From contig PMJN01000131.1 of assembly GCA_003157445.1 (NCBI GenBank), forward strand, positions 1-13,038: a stretch of DNA of 13,038 nucleotides, in the 5' to 3' direction. Source of the stretch: Micrococcales bacterium. GTDB taxonomy: Bacteria > Actinomycetota > Actinomycetes > Actinomycetales > Dermatophilaceae. Shown piece after piece: positions 1-7,566 of the stretch (position 1 is its first letter; each line of letters begins with the position of its first letter). Made by a program: the position numbers and the translations under genes. Under the pieces are notes generated by a model that searched no databases, was not told the origin of the DNA, and saw nothing but the letters and a program-made list of their open reading frames with translations.

Positions 1-2
1 TC

Positions 3-365
3 GCACACGTCGGCACCGCGGTGGCCGACACCTTCGTTAACATCCGCTGGTATGACGTGTTCGTGCCGTTCATCGGAAAATACATGCCAATATGGCTCGG
101 CTTCGGGTCGCTGTCTGTCGACCTGCTCATAGCCGTGGTGGCGACCAGCGTCTTGCGGCACAAGATGTCACATCGTCCCTGGCGCATCATTCACGTCATG
201 GCCTATGGCGCCTGGGCCTTTGGGCTCCTTCACGGGTTGCAGATAGGCACCGACGCACCTAGCTCATGGGGCGCGGCGTTCAACTACGGCTGCATCGCAC
301 TGGTTCTCGTGGCGGTTATCGCACGCGTCGGCCTGCTCGCTCAACCGAAGATGGTGACCCCATGA
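3..365 (+). CDS. Ferric-reductase-like transmembrane protein, C-terminal part (start lies before the window)
   Basis: The reading frame is open to the left edge with no stop, so the protein begins upstream; the GTG at 21 is internal to the family and is not taken as the start. About 120 residues are visible. Numbering from that GTG, hydrophobic segments lie near residues 23-44, 58-75 and 88-106. Two histidines, H58 and H71, are spaced 13 apart, as expected for haem ligands of ferric-reductase/YedZ-like membrane domains, and another His sits six codons into the window. The wording around GTD (residues 76-78) matches actinobacterial members of this family as I know them. Its stop overlaps the next start by ATGA, so it is translationally coupled to the flavoprotein gene. 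Likely role (inference): haem-containing membrane partner that receives or delivers electrons for the soluble proteins encoded next to it. The true substrate is unknown. Confidence 0.8.
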   Translation, partial: AHVGTAVADTFVNIRWYDVFVPFIGKYMPIWLGFGSLSVDLLIAVVATSVLRHKMSHRPWRIIHVMAYGAWAFGLLHGLQIGTDAPSSWGAAFNYGCIALVLVAVIARVGLLAQPKMVTP

Positions 366-1654
366 CTGCAATCACGACAGTTTCGCCTCCACCAGCAAGT
401 GGATCCATAGCAATCCCGCCCCACCCCATCGTCGGCAACGAGGTGGGAATGGACCCCGTGGTTAGCCCGGGGCCGGCGTTGCTCGCCGGGATCGGGGACG
501 GTCCGGGCCTTGAGGCCCATCGCGGGCGGTTCGGAAAGTCTCCCTGGCCCAGCGCCGAGCAGCTGATCAAGATGTGCGAAGCCGTGGACCTGCGTGGCCG
601 CGGAGGTGCAGGATTCCCCGCTGCCATCAAGATGGCCACGGCCCACCGTCGCAAGGCAGTGGTCGTAGTGAACGCCTCAGAAGGTGAGCCCGCGAGCCGC
701 AAGGACGCTGCGCTGATGGCTTTGGCCCCTCACGTCGTGCTGGACGGGGCGGCGGCGGTGGCCCACGCGCTGAAGACCCGTGAGGTGCACATCGTGGTGC
801 CCTCCGAGCTTGCCTCCATCGGGTTCGGGCTCGAGAAGGCGCTAGATGAACGTGTGGACGCCGGTGAGCGCATCAAGTGGCAGATCCACGACGCGGCACC
901 GAGGTTCGTTGCCGGTGAGGGGTCGGCTGTGCTGGAGCTCCTGGCCGGTCGCGACAACCTGCCGGTCACCACGTGGCAGCCGGGGGCCGTCAGCGGGTAC
1001 AAGAAGCGACCCACGTTCCTGTCGAACGCTGAGACCTTCGCCCATCTGGGGCATCTGGCCCGGCTGGGCCCGAATGGCTATGCCGCTCAGGGCACGGCGG
1101 CCGAGGCGGGCACGACCCTGTTGACCCTGCGAGGGGACGGCTGGGATCCGATAGTGGTTGAGGTGGCCTACGGCACGCCTTTGTCGGACGTCCTGACCGC
1201 CGATGAGATGGACCAGCCGCTGCTTCTGGGCGGCTACCACGGCACCTGGCTGAAGCCGGAACAGCTGGCCGCGATGGCGGTCTCGCGGATAGACATCGCG
1301 GCAGCCGGGGCCACTCTCGGCGCCGGCGTGGTGCTTCCGCTGGCCCATGGCCGGTGCCCGCTGGTGCGAACCGAAGCGTTGGTTGACTACCTCGCCGGGC
1401 AGAGCGCAAGACGGTGCGGGCCCTGCATGAACGGACTTCCCAACCTGGCTGAGGCACTGCGCGACCTGGTCCATCGCGGCGGTCCTGTTGGCCCTGTCGA
1501 GGAGCTGTGCGGGCTTGTTACCCAACGCGGCGCCTGCGCTCACCCGGACGGAACTGCGCGCCTGGTGACCTCGATGCTGTCACGCTTCCCCGAAGAGGTC
1601 GACCTGCACTCGCTGGGCGAGTGCCGCGGCGGCCGGGACGAGGTGTTCGCATGA
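362..1654 (+). CDS. NuoF-like flavoprotein with SLBB and iron-sulfur region
   Basis: A 430-residue protein of the NADH-quinone oxidoreductase 51-kDa (NuoF) type. The glycine-rich RGRGGAGFP (78-86) and NASEGEPASRKD (104-115) match the FMN/NADH-binding segments. An SLBB-like stretch follows at roughly residues 250-310, including GGYHGTW. The C-terminus has a cysteine-rich region with C352, C355, C383 and C392. In canonical NuoF the first cluster is SCGxCxPC; here the first cysteine position is an alanine (ARRCGPC), so the cluster ligation may differ. The ATG at 362 is chosen because it overlaps the upstream stop as ATGA; an in-frame start at 266 would run through the upstream gene. It also overlaps the ferredoxin start by ATGA. 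Presumed role: cytosolic NAD(P)H-oxidising flavoprotein passing electrons to the ferredoxin and membrane haem protein. It is not part of a complex I operon here. Confidence 0.85.
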   Translation: MTAITTVSPPPASGSIAIPPHPIVGNEVGMDPVVSPGPALLAGIGDGPGLEAHRGRFGKSPWPSAEQLIKMCEAVDLRGRGGAGFPAAIKMATAHRRKAVVVVNASEGEPASRKDAALMALAPHVVLDGAAAVAHALKTREVHIVVPSELASIGFGLEKALDERVDAGERIKWQIHDAAPRFVAGEGSAVLELLAGRDNLPVTTWQPGAVSGYKKRPTFLSNAETFAHLGHLARLGPNGYAAQGTAAEAGTTLLTLRGDGWDPIVVEVAYGTPLSDVLTADEMDQPLLLGGYHGTWLKPEQLAAMAVSRIDIAAAGATLGAGVVLPLAHGRCPLVRTEALVDYLAGQSARRCGPCMNGLPNLAEALRDLVHRGGPVGPVEELCGLVTQRGACAHPDGTARLVTSMLSRFPEEVDLHSLGECRGGRDEVFA

Positions 1655-1860
1655 GCCACACGCTTCGGGTCGACTGGCCCAACTGCAAGGCGCACGGCAT
1701 CTGTGCCCAGATGCTGCCCGAGGTCGTCAGCCTCGACCAGTGGGGCTTTCCGATCGTGCATGGGCCCGTGACGCACGAGGTGCTCGAGCTGGCGAAGAGC
1801 ACGGTCAAGGCCTGTCCCACCCTGGCGCTGCGGCTGACGCAGCCACCGCCGCGCCATTGA
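1651..1860 (+). CDS. Short [3Fe-4S]-type ferredoxin
   Basis: A 69-residue acidic-to-neutral protein with C12, C18 and the pair C55-P56. The pattern CKAHGIC followed by a distant CP matches actinobacterial single-cluster ferredoxins with three cysteine ligands, in which a histidine replaces the central cysteine (H15), so a [3Fe-4S] cluster is expected. The ATG at 1651 overlaps the stop of the flavoprotein gene by ATGA and has GAGG at 1640-1643, seven bases upstream. As last gene of the coupled trio it probably carries electrons between the NuoF-like flavoprotein and the membrane haem protein (inference from order). Ferredoxins of this shape also serve cytochromes P450, but no P450 gene is visible here. 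Confidence 0.88.
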   Translation: MSHTLRVDWPNCKAHGICAQMLPEVVSLDQWGFPIVHGPVTHEVLELAKSTVKACPTLALRLTQPPPRH

Positions 1861-1869
1861 CGGACTGTT

Positions 1870-1917
1870 GGCGAGCCGGTTCAATGACGAGCCGGTTCGC
1901 GGACGAGCCGGTTGATG
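1870..1917 (+). repeat. Three tandem 16-bp repeats (core GAGCCGGTT)
   Basis: Units at 1870-1885, 1886-1901 and 1902-1917 share the core CGAGCCGGTT, with variation in the last four bases. They begin 10 bases after the ferredoxin stop and end 12 bases before the IS256 inverted repeat. They do not form a convincing hairpin with a T-run, so they are not called a terminator. The role is unknown. Confidence 0.7.
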
Positions 1918-1929
1918 AAGTCCCGCGTG

Positions 1930-1942
1930 GTGGTGTAACTCG
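1930..1942. repeat. IS256 left inverted repeat
   Basis: GTGGTGTAACTCG is the exact reverse complement of the 13 bases at 3351-3363. Confidence 0.75.
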
Positions 1943-1970
1943 TTCCACGTAATGCTTTGCGTGTTGTGAA

Positions 1971-3247
1971 CTATGCCGTGCGGATCGTGGCTGTGTCGAT
2001 CACCCCCGGTTGGTCGGTCGTTGCGGTGATCGCGGTCGGGGCTGGTGGGGTGAGCAGGGCCATGGATTCCTCGGACAGGTAGCGGCGTTCAGCGACCTGC
2101 CACTCGTCGTGGGACTCGATCAGCACGCAGGTGGAAAGACGCAGCAGCGCGGCAGGGTTGGGGAAGATCCCGACAACGTCGGTACGGCGTTTGACCTCCT
2201 TGTTCAAGCGTTCCATAACGGGTTGGTCGACCACACCTTTCGCCAGTGGGCCTCCGGGAAGTCCGCGAAGGCGGTGATCTCCTCCATGGAGCCCCGCAGC
2301 ATCGTTGCCACTACTGGCAGCTGAGGCTCCAACATCACCGCGACGGTCTCTACCTGGGCCCGGACCAACGGACCGGTGGGCTGAGCAAAGATCGTCCGGA
2401 TCGCCGCAGCGACCATCTCACCCTGGCCCTTGGGGACCCTGGCCAACACGTTGCGCATGAAGACCCGGCACCGCTGCCAGGCCACGCCGGCCATGGTGGC
2501 ATCGATGGCGTTCATCAGGCCGCGGTGGTGGTCGGAGATCACCAGCTGGGTCCCGCCCAGCCCCCGGTCACGCAGGGTCCGCAGGAACTGCGCCCAGAAG
2601 TCCTGGGTTTCGGAGTCCCCGACCGCACACCCCAGGACCTCGCGGCGGCCGTCGGCGGACACGCCGGTAGCGATCACGACGGCCTGGGAGGCGACCCGGG
2701 CGCCCTTGCCGTACTTGTTCCCGCCGACGCGGGCCTTGCAGTACGTCGCGTCCAAGAACACGTAGGGGAAGGCCTGCTCGCCCAGGTCGCGGGTGTTGAA
2801 CGCGGTCACGTCGGTGTCCAGCTCGGCGCATATCCGCGAGACCTCACTCTTGGAGATCCCCGACTCGGCACCGAACGCGGTGACCAGGTCGTCGACCTTG
2901 CGGGTCGAGACACCATGGACGTACGCCTCCATCACCACCGCGTGCAACGCCACGTCGATCCGCCGACGCGGGGTCAACAACGAGGGGAAGAAGGACCCGG
3001 TGCGGGTCTTGGCGATCTTGACCGTCAGGTCCCCACTGGTCGTGGAGACCGTCTTGTCCCGGGTCCCATTGCGCAGGGTCGTCCGGGTGTCGGTGCGTTC
3101 GTGCAGGTCGGCGCCGATGTGTTCGGCAGCCTCGGCGTCGATCAAGGCCTGCAGCATCGTGTGCAGCAGCCGGCGCATCAATTGACCACCATCGGCGCTG
3201 CTGAGCGCATCGGTCAGCTCGAGCAGGGCAGACTTGTCCAGGGCCAT
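1971..3247 (-). pseudogene. IS256-family transposase, frameshifted
   Basis: The start at 3247 has GAGAGG at 3258-3263, ten bases upstream. The first frame (347 residues, ending at 2204) carries the mutator-type core with D166 (FLDATYCKAR) and D239 (VISDHHRGL). It then reads STNPLWNA and stops. The family sequence at this point is STNPLERLNKE, and the rest of it ([12 protein letters not shown] to the C-terminus) continues in another frame to 1971. Removing two of the bases at 2214-2217 (TTATGG to TTGG) restores an uninterrupted protein of about 424 residues, the usual family length. The break therefore separates both aspartates from the downstream glutamate-rich motif that holds the catalytic acid, so this copy should be inactive. 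I know of no programmed frameshift in IS256, and there is no slippery run here. A sequencing error cannot be excluded. Confidence 0.88.
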
Positions 3248-3350
3248 CGCGTGAAGTCCTCTCGTGAGTTTCTTGGTCGTTACTCACAAAGCCTCACGCG
3301 GTGGCTCCTTCATGCCCGGGACCGACACACGGTCACCAAGCCGAGGAACC

Positions 3351-3363
3351 CGAGTTACACCAC
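3351..3363. repeat. IS256 right inverted repeat
   Basis: CGAGTTACACCAC is the exact reverse complement of the 13 bases at 1930-1942. It lies 104 bases upstream of the transposase start. Confidence 0.75.
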
Positions 3364-3482
3364 TCCCAGGGACTCACCCCTGGGCCAGCCCGGTGACCCC
3401 GGACGGACATCATGGGGTCGAGCCTGCTCGGAGGAGTCGCAAGACCTGCGCTACCGTTTGGTGGCACCACTTGACGTCGACA
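3364..3482. other. Short spacer between two insertion sequences, with a hairpin
   Basis: These 119 bases separate the IS256 right end from the IS982 left end and hold no gene I can support. A 7-bp perfect stem (CCCAGGG 3365-3371 with CCCTGGG 3378-3384, 6-base loop) directly abuts the IS256 end. There is no T-run after it. The rest may be leftover host DNA or the end of another element. Confidence 0.5.
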
Positions 3483-3505
3483 CCTAGATGGATGATTCCT
3501 TGAAG
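3483..3505. repeat. IS982 left inverted repeat
   Basis: Matches the reverse complement of 4444-4466 at 22 of 23 bases; the inner part reads GATGATTCCTTGAAG. Confidence 0.85.
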
Positions 3506-3506
3506 G

Positions 3507-4397
3507 TCAGTGGTCGTAGGCGGTCAGGGCGCGTTTGGCTTGGACTCCGGTGGCCCAGTTGCGCCAGATCCCAGCGGCCATCGCCAGGAGTCGTTGAGCG
3601 ACACGGGTGAACACCCCATGGGTGGTGCGTCCACCGTGTTGTTCCAGGTCAAGCTGTCCCTTGAGGGTCTGGTTGACCGATTCGATCCATTGGCGGACAC
3701 CGCCGAGGTTGCCGTGGCGGTAGGTCTCGTCCTTGCGGTCGGGCCGTAGGAGCTCGATCCCGTGCGCCGCGGTGGTGGCGGCGAAGTCTTTGCCGGAGAA
3801 GCCCTTGTCTGCCAGCATGACCTGCCCGTCGCGGATCAGATGCCGGTCGTGCTCCAGGAGCGCGGCCACGACCTCGCGTTCACCGATCTTGGGGTGGGCC
3901 AGGCACCACATGATGGGCATGCCGTCGCCGGCACAGACCAGGTAGAGCTTCAGACCCCAGTAGTAGCGCGAGTAGCTCGCGCAGTACCCGTATCCGGCGT
4001 GCCCGGCCAGGTCCGAGCGTTTGACGGTCTCCCGAGAAGTCCCGCACGGCACCGGGGTCGCGTCGGTGATCCACAGGTCGTCCGACCATGACGGGCAGAC
4101 CCTGGCCAGAACCCGAATCGTGTTGCACAGCAACCCTCGCGAGGCCTTCAACCTCTTGTCGTATCCGGGTTGCTGAGGCATGTACGGGAACATTCTGCGC
4201 AGGTCGGGGTTCCGTTGGGCGTGCCGGACCCACCGTCGTTCACTGTGGAAACCCAGCAGCATCTGGGTCACCGCCAGACACAGCAACTCACTGTCGGACA
4301 GCTCGGGCCGCCGGCCGCGACCATGGCGCGGTTCAACCACCTGATCATCGACCAGGACATACAGTTCAGTCAGGAGGGCTTCCAGTTCTTTCGTCAT
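3507..4397 (-). CDS. IS982-family transposase
   Basis: A complete 296-residue transposase of normal family length. The N-terminal region (about 1-100) carries SDSELLCLAVTQMLLGF, typical of IS982. The DDE catalytic triad is visible as D112 (WITDATPVPC), D197 (MLADKGFSG) and E239 (QWIESVNQTLKGQ). The frame is unbroken and all three acids are present, so this copy could be active. It is transcribed away from the glycosyltransferase gene and towards the IS256 element. Nothing in the sequence suggests cargo. Confidence 0.93.
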   Translation of the reverse strand: MTKELEALLTELYVLVDDQVVEPRHGRGRRPELSDSELLCLAVTQMLLGFHSERRWVRHAQRNPDLRRMFPYMPQQPGYDKRLKASRGLLCNTIRVLARVCPSWSDDLWITDATPVPCGTSRETVKRSDLAGHAGYGYCASYSRYYWGLKLYLVCAGDGMPIMWCLAHPKIGEREVVAALLEHDRHLIRDGQVMLADKGFSGKDFAATTAAHGIELLRPDRKDETYRHGNLGGVRQWIESVNQTLKGQLDLEQHGGRTTHGVFTRVAQRLLAMAAGIWRNWATGVQAKRALTAYDH

Positions 4398-4443
4398 AAA
4401 TTGAGCTTGGGAGCCCTCCGTCTACTACCTCCCCAGCGACACG

Positions 4444-4466
4444 CTTCAAGGAATCATTCATCTAGG
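4444..4466. repeat. IS982 right inverted repeat
   Basis: Begins CTTCAAGGAATCATTC and matches the reverse complement of 3483-3505 with one mismatch. It lies 46 bases upstream of the transposase start. Confidence 0.85.
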
Positions 4467-4707
4467 ATCCACAGTCCAAGATGCGTCTGGCATTGTCGTC
4501 GATGGGTACCTCGCGAGAGCGCAAGGAACCCACCGCCGTTCCTTCCCGGCTAAGCTATGGCTCGTCGTTGCTGATACGCGGTCGGGCTGGCGGTGAAGCC
4601 AGATTCTAGTTGCTGTTCCATTGTCGTGTCGATCGCAGTCCCAAGCCGAACGAGGCTTGAGTCGCTCCCACATTCATTCACTACTGATTCGGAATCGGAC
4701 GCATATC
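4467..4707. other. Non-coding gap upstream of the glycosyltransferase, with a hairpin
   Basis: These 241 bases lie between IS982 and the glycosyltransferase start. A perfect 7-bp stem, AAGGAAC (4523-4529) with GTTCCTT (4538-4544) and an 8-base loop, could be a terminator remnant of a gene removed by IS982, but no T-run follows. I see no convincing promoter, and no short reading frame here resembles a known protein. Confidence 0.4.
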
Positions 4708-5937
4708 GTGAAGATTGTGTATTTGTACCAATACTTTAGCACTCCTGAAATGTCCGGTGACAGCCGATGCTTTGAGATGGCACGTAGATGGGCCGAAGCG
4801 GGACACGAGGTGCATGTGGTGACTTCATCGCGCACGTCCGGAACCGATCATTCTTGGATGACGACCCAGGCCGACGGTGCACACATCCATTGGCGAAGTA
4901 TCCCGTACAACAATGGCATGAGCACCATTGCGCGCATCAAAGCGTTCTTGGAATTCGCGTGGGTCGCTGGTCCCCGCGCGCGCTCTCTCAAAGGGGACGT
5001 CGTATTTGCCACGAGCACGCCTCTGACAATAATACTGCCTGCGCTCTACGCAACGCTATTTCGGAAGACGCCCATAGTTTTCGAAGTACGAGACCTATGG
5101 CCCGAGATGCCAATCGCAGCCGGCTACCTTCGTAATCCCTTGCTAAAACTCCTTGCACGTGCACTCGAGCGTCTTGCATATAAGTCGTCTCGGCGAATCG
5201 TCGCACTATCAGAAGGAATGGCTGCTGGGGTAAAGGCGGCCAACGTCCCGGCCGACAAGATTGTGGTAGCACCAAATTCCTGTGACGTGGAAACGCTCGA
5301 TCTTCCGAGCACGATTGGGATTCAGTACAGAGAAAGCCAGTCGTGGCTTGGCGCCCGACCTTTCGTCGTTTATTGCGGAACTATCGGCCAGCTGAACGAC
5401 GTCTCCTATCTAGCCAGGTTGGCGGCAGGCATGCGTGCTCGTCATTCGGAGGCTGTATTTGGTATTTATGGCACGGGTAAAGAGGAAGCGAAAGTAAGGG
5501 CTTTCGCTAAAGAGGCAGGCGTCCTTGACGTCAATTTCTTCATGATGGGCAGTGTTCCCAAGAAGGATGTCCCGGCCATTCTGAGCGCCGCGTCTGTGGC
5601 GGCGTCGGTCTTCCAGCCAATACCTGAGATGCAGGCAAACAGCGCTAACAAATTCTTTGACGGCCTGGCCGCAGCGAAACCGGTTGTTATCAACTACGGA
5701 GGATGGCAAGCGGAGATTCTGCAGTCAACCGGTGCAGGAATTGTGCTCGATTCGCTTAATATCGAGAGAGCAGCAGATGCACTCGACGCGTTCTTGAATG
5801 ATCCGGAGCGTCTTGCTGCGGCGGGTGTCGCTGGACGGCGGCTAGCAAGCGAACAATTCTCGCGAGATCGCATAGCACGCCTGGTTCTTCGGACCGTCGA
5901 GGCCGCAGCAAGACGAGAGCCCCTCCACGCATCTTGA
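4708..5937 (+). CDS. GT4 family glycosyltransferase (WbuB-like)
   Basis: A 409-residue GT-B fold glycosyltransferase. The GTG at 4708 is chosen because it yields MKIVYLYQYFSTPEMSG, the normal family N-terminus; an ATG at 4621 would add 29 residues unlike the family. The ribosome site is weak (CGGA at 4696-4699). The N-terminal acceptor domain contains FEVRDLWPE (125-133), characteristic of WbuB-like proteins that add N-acetylated sugars to O-antigen or capsule units. The C-terminal donor-binding domain contains VAPNSCDV (187-194) and NKFFDGLAAAKPVV (314-327), with the acidic residue expected to contact the nucleotide sugar. It is cytoplasmic or loosely membrane-bound. Codon use is visibly less GC-rich than its neighbours, common in surface-polysaccharide genes acquired by transfer. 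Its TGA is part of the target duplication of the IS1380 element that follows. The sugar specificity cannot be read. Confidence 0.9.
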   Translation: MKIVYLYQYFSTPEMSGDSRCFEMARRWAEAGHEVHVVTSSRTSGTDHSWMTTQADGAHIHWRSIPYNNGMSTIARIKAFLEFAWVAGPRARSLKGDVVFATSTPLTIILPALYATLFRKTPIVFEVRDLWPEMPIAAGYLRNPLLKLLARALERLAYKSSRRIVALSEGMAAGVKAANVPADKIVVAPNSCDVETLDLPSTIGIQYRESQSWLGARPFVVYCGTIGQLNDVSYLARLAAGMRARHSEAVFGIYGTGKEEAKVRAFAKEAGVLDVNFFMMGSVPKKDVPAILSAASVAASVFQPIPEMQANSANKFFDGLAAAKPVVINYGGWQAEILQSTGAGIVLDSLNIERAADALDAFLNDPERLAAAGVAGRRLASEQFSRDRIARLVLRTVEAAARREPLHAS

Positions 5938-5938
5938 G
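5934..5938. repeat. Left target-site duplication of IS1380 (TTGAG)
   Basis: TTGAG directly precedes the left inverted repeat and contains the TGA stop (5935-5937) of the glycosyltransferase gene. Confidence 0.9.
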
Positions 5939-5958
5939 CCTGGATCCACCGCGGAAGT
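5939..5958. repeat. IS1380 left inverted repeat
   Basis: Begins CCTGGATCCACC and pairs with 7567-7586 at 18 of 20 positions. Confidence 0.9.
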
Positions 5959-6075
5959 ACTCGCGGGTGGTAGCCGAGGGTTCTGAGCTGGTTTAGGCGA
6001 GTGGGCGTGGAGGAGCTGCCGGTCTGTCCGGCTTTTCCACTGGGGTCTTTGGTTGTGCCCTTTGGGGCTGGGTGG

Positions 6076-7467
6076 TCAGGTGGTTGCTGGGTTGGGTGGC
6101 CCGCAGACCGTGTTGAACAGTCCTTCCCAGCTGTCTTGCCATGGCCAGTTCTTGGGCAGGTGGATGACCAGCTTTCTGGCGGACGTGGCGAGGCGGCCTG
6201 GGACCACGATCAGCTGCTGGCGGATGGTCGCGGTGGTGGCTTTGGCGTGAAAGACCGACACGATGGTCCCGGCGGCGCGGGTCAGGTTGAACGCGATCGC
6301 GGCCAACACCAGCCACGCGCCATTGGCTGAAGAGTGACTGGATGGTAGATGAGCGAGGGCGCCGCTCTTAAAGTCAGCGATCACCTGCTCGACGATGGCG
6401 TGGGCCCGGTGGGTCTTCTCGGCTTCCAGCATGATCAGTGGGGAGTCGGTGAACACCCCGTGGTGGCGGTAGGCCGAAAACAGCTCGCCCTGGCCCTTCG
6501 GGACCGTCTTGGGGTTGAGGCGTTTGACCCGGCGCACGATGAGCCGGGCGCTGATGTGGTCGGCTTTGCGGCGGGAGGTGAACGCGGTGAAGTAGGGGAC
6601 CTCGGCGACTTCGGCGTCGGAGACCAGGCGTTGTTCGTCTTCGTCCCAGATCGCGTTCGGGTAGTGGATCGGGACCCACGCCGACTCCTTGATGCTCGAG
6701 ATCGCTTTAACGACGGTGGGGTTCATCCGGACGGTGATCGAGAACCGGGCCCCACCGCGTCGGGCCGCGGCGGCCACGTCGTGCCCGAAGTACGCGCTGT
6801 CGGCCCGGACGGTGACAAGCCCGGTCCCACCACAGGCCTTGGCGGTGACCAGGGCGTCGGCGACGATCCGGGCCGCGCCCCTTGCGGAGTTCGCGGGTCC
6901 GCGACGCAACCGGGTCGCGACCACCACCGGCGAGCAGATCGGCGTGGACATGATCGCGACCAACGCGTTCAAACCTTTCACACCGTTGTACCCGTGCCCT
7001 GCGCCCTGCTTGGCATACTCGTAGGTGGCTTTGATCGTGTCGTCAATGTCGACGTAGCAGCCCCGGTCGGCGCCGGCCAGGATCGGGGCGTTCTTGGCCA
7101 ACGCGACCAGGAACCGGGAGGCGACCGCGTCGAGCTGCCGGACGTGGCCGAATGTGAAGCTCCTCAGGAAGGTGCCCAACGTGGACGGGGCCCGGACACC
7201 GGTGAACAGCCGGCCCATCCCACCATGGCGCAGCCGATCCATGTCATCGATCGAGTCCGCCCCGGCAACCATCCCGGCGACCAGCGCGGGGACCTTCAGG
7301 TGCGCGTTCACCCCGCCCTTGGCCTTCAGCGTCACAGTGTGCGCGACGAGGTCAGTCAGGCCCGCCCGCTCCGCCAACGCCATCGTCGGAGCCAAACCCG
7401 CACATGACACGAGGTTGGGATCGTCGAACGTCGCGGAGATGGCTGGGAAACTGTGAGAAACTCGCAT
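6076..7467 (-). CDS. IS1380-family transposase
   Basis: A complete 463-residue DDE transposase at normal family length. The triad candidates are D140 or D142 (YVDIDDTIKATYEY), D223 (VRADSAYFG) and E360 (HAIVEQVIADFKSGAL), each in the expected family context. The C-terminal segment after E360 includes the hydrophobic stretch ANGAWLVLAAIAFNL typical of the group. The frame is intact. Together with exact ends and an undecayed target duplication, this suggests a recent and possibly active insertion. The start at 7467 is the first ATG of the frame and gives the N-terminus MRVSHSFPAISATFDDPNLVS. About 115 non-coding bases separate its stop from the left inverted repeat. Confidence 0.95.
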   Translation of the reverse strand: MRVSHSFPAISATFDDPNLVSCAGLAPTMALAERAGLTDLVAHTVTLKAKGGVNAHLKVPALVAGMVAGADSIDDMDRLRHGGMGRLFTGVRAPSTLGTFLRSFTFGHVRQLDAVASRFLVALAKNAPILAGADRGCYVDIDDTIKATYEYAKQGAGHGYNGVKGLNALVAIMSTPICSPVVVATRLRRGPANSARGAARIVADALVTAKACGGTGLVTVRADSAYFGHDVAAAARRGGARFSITVRMNPTVVKAISSIKESAWVPIHYPNAIWDEDEQRLVSDAEVAEVPYFTAFTSRRKADHISARLIVRRVKRLNPKTVPKGQGELFSAYRHHGVFTDSPLIMLEAEKTHRAHAIVEQVIADFKSGALAHLPSSHSSANGAWLVLAAIAFNLTRAAGTIVSVFHAKATTATIRQQLIVVPGRLATSARKLVIHLPKNWPWQDSWEGLFNTVCGPPNPATT

Positions 7468-7566
7468 CGCGTGGATGCCCTTCTATCTGCTTGAAAACGA
7501 CCCTCGATAAGTCGTATTCTCCCAGGTCAGAAGGGTATTCGCGTGCTCCGACCCACTCCATGAGCC

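Larger units (their letters stand above)
1930..3363 (-). mobile_element. IS256-family insertion sequence (inactive copy)
   Basis: The element is about 1.43 kb, bounded by a perfect 13-bp inverted repeat (CGAGTTACACCAC at 3351-3363 and its complement at 1930-1942). It encloses one transposase gene on the minus strand. Size and gene content fit the IS256 family. The repeat may extend imperfectly beyond the 13 bp on the inside. No matching direct repeat is found outside these ends, so the exact outer limits, or the original insertion event, remain uncertain. It sits between the redox operon and an IS982 element. Confidence 0.8.
3483..4466 (-). mobile_element. IS982-family insertion sequence
   Basis: About 0.98 kb, a normal size for the family. 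It is bounded by 23-bp inverted repeats at 3483-3505 and 4444-4466 that differ at one base. The outermost bases of both ends contain CTAG (3484-3487 and 4462-4465). Because CTAG is palindromic, it could be part of the inverted repeats or a 4-bp target duplication around an element of 3488-4461. One intact transposase gene fills almost the whole element, ending one base from the inner edge of the left repeat. Confidence 0.85.

Noticed and set aside
266..361. Earlier start for the NuoF-like gene
   Set aside because: It would overlap the membrane protein gene by 100 bases; the ATGA overlap at 362 is the expected coupled start.
1861..1929. Rho-independent terminator after the ferredoxin gene
   Set aside because: The tandem repeats do not fold into a GC stem followed by a T-run.
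1922..3371. Target duplication around IS256
   Set aside because: The 8 bases outside the two inverted repeats do not match, so none is reported.
2246..3487. Long open frame on the plus strand (413 codons)
   Set aside because: It lies opposite the IS256 transposase and its sequence is the Gly/Asp/Val-rich composition of an antisense GC-rich frame; the minus strand has clear transposase motifs.
4458..4673. Small minus-strand open frame next to IS982
   Set aside because: It overlaps the inverted repeat, has no family resemblance and no ribosome site; a second short frame there (ending in ARRILDCGS) is only 27 codons between stops.
4621..4707. Earlier ATG start for the glycosyltransferase
   Set aside because: The added 29 residues do not resemble the family, whose proteins begin MKIVYLYQYF as they do from GTG 4708.
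6349..7407. Long open frame on the plus strand (352 codons)
   Set aside because: Antisense to the well-supported IS1380 transposase and without recognisable motifs.
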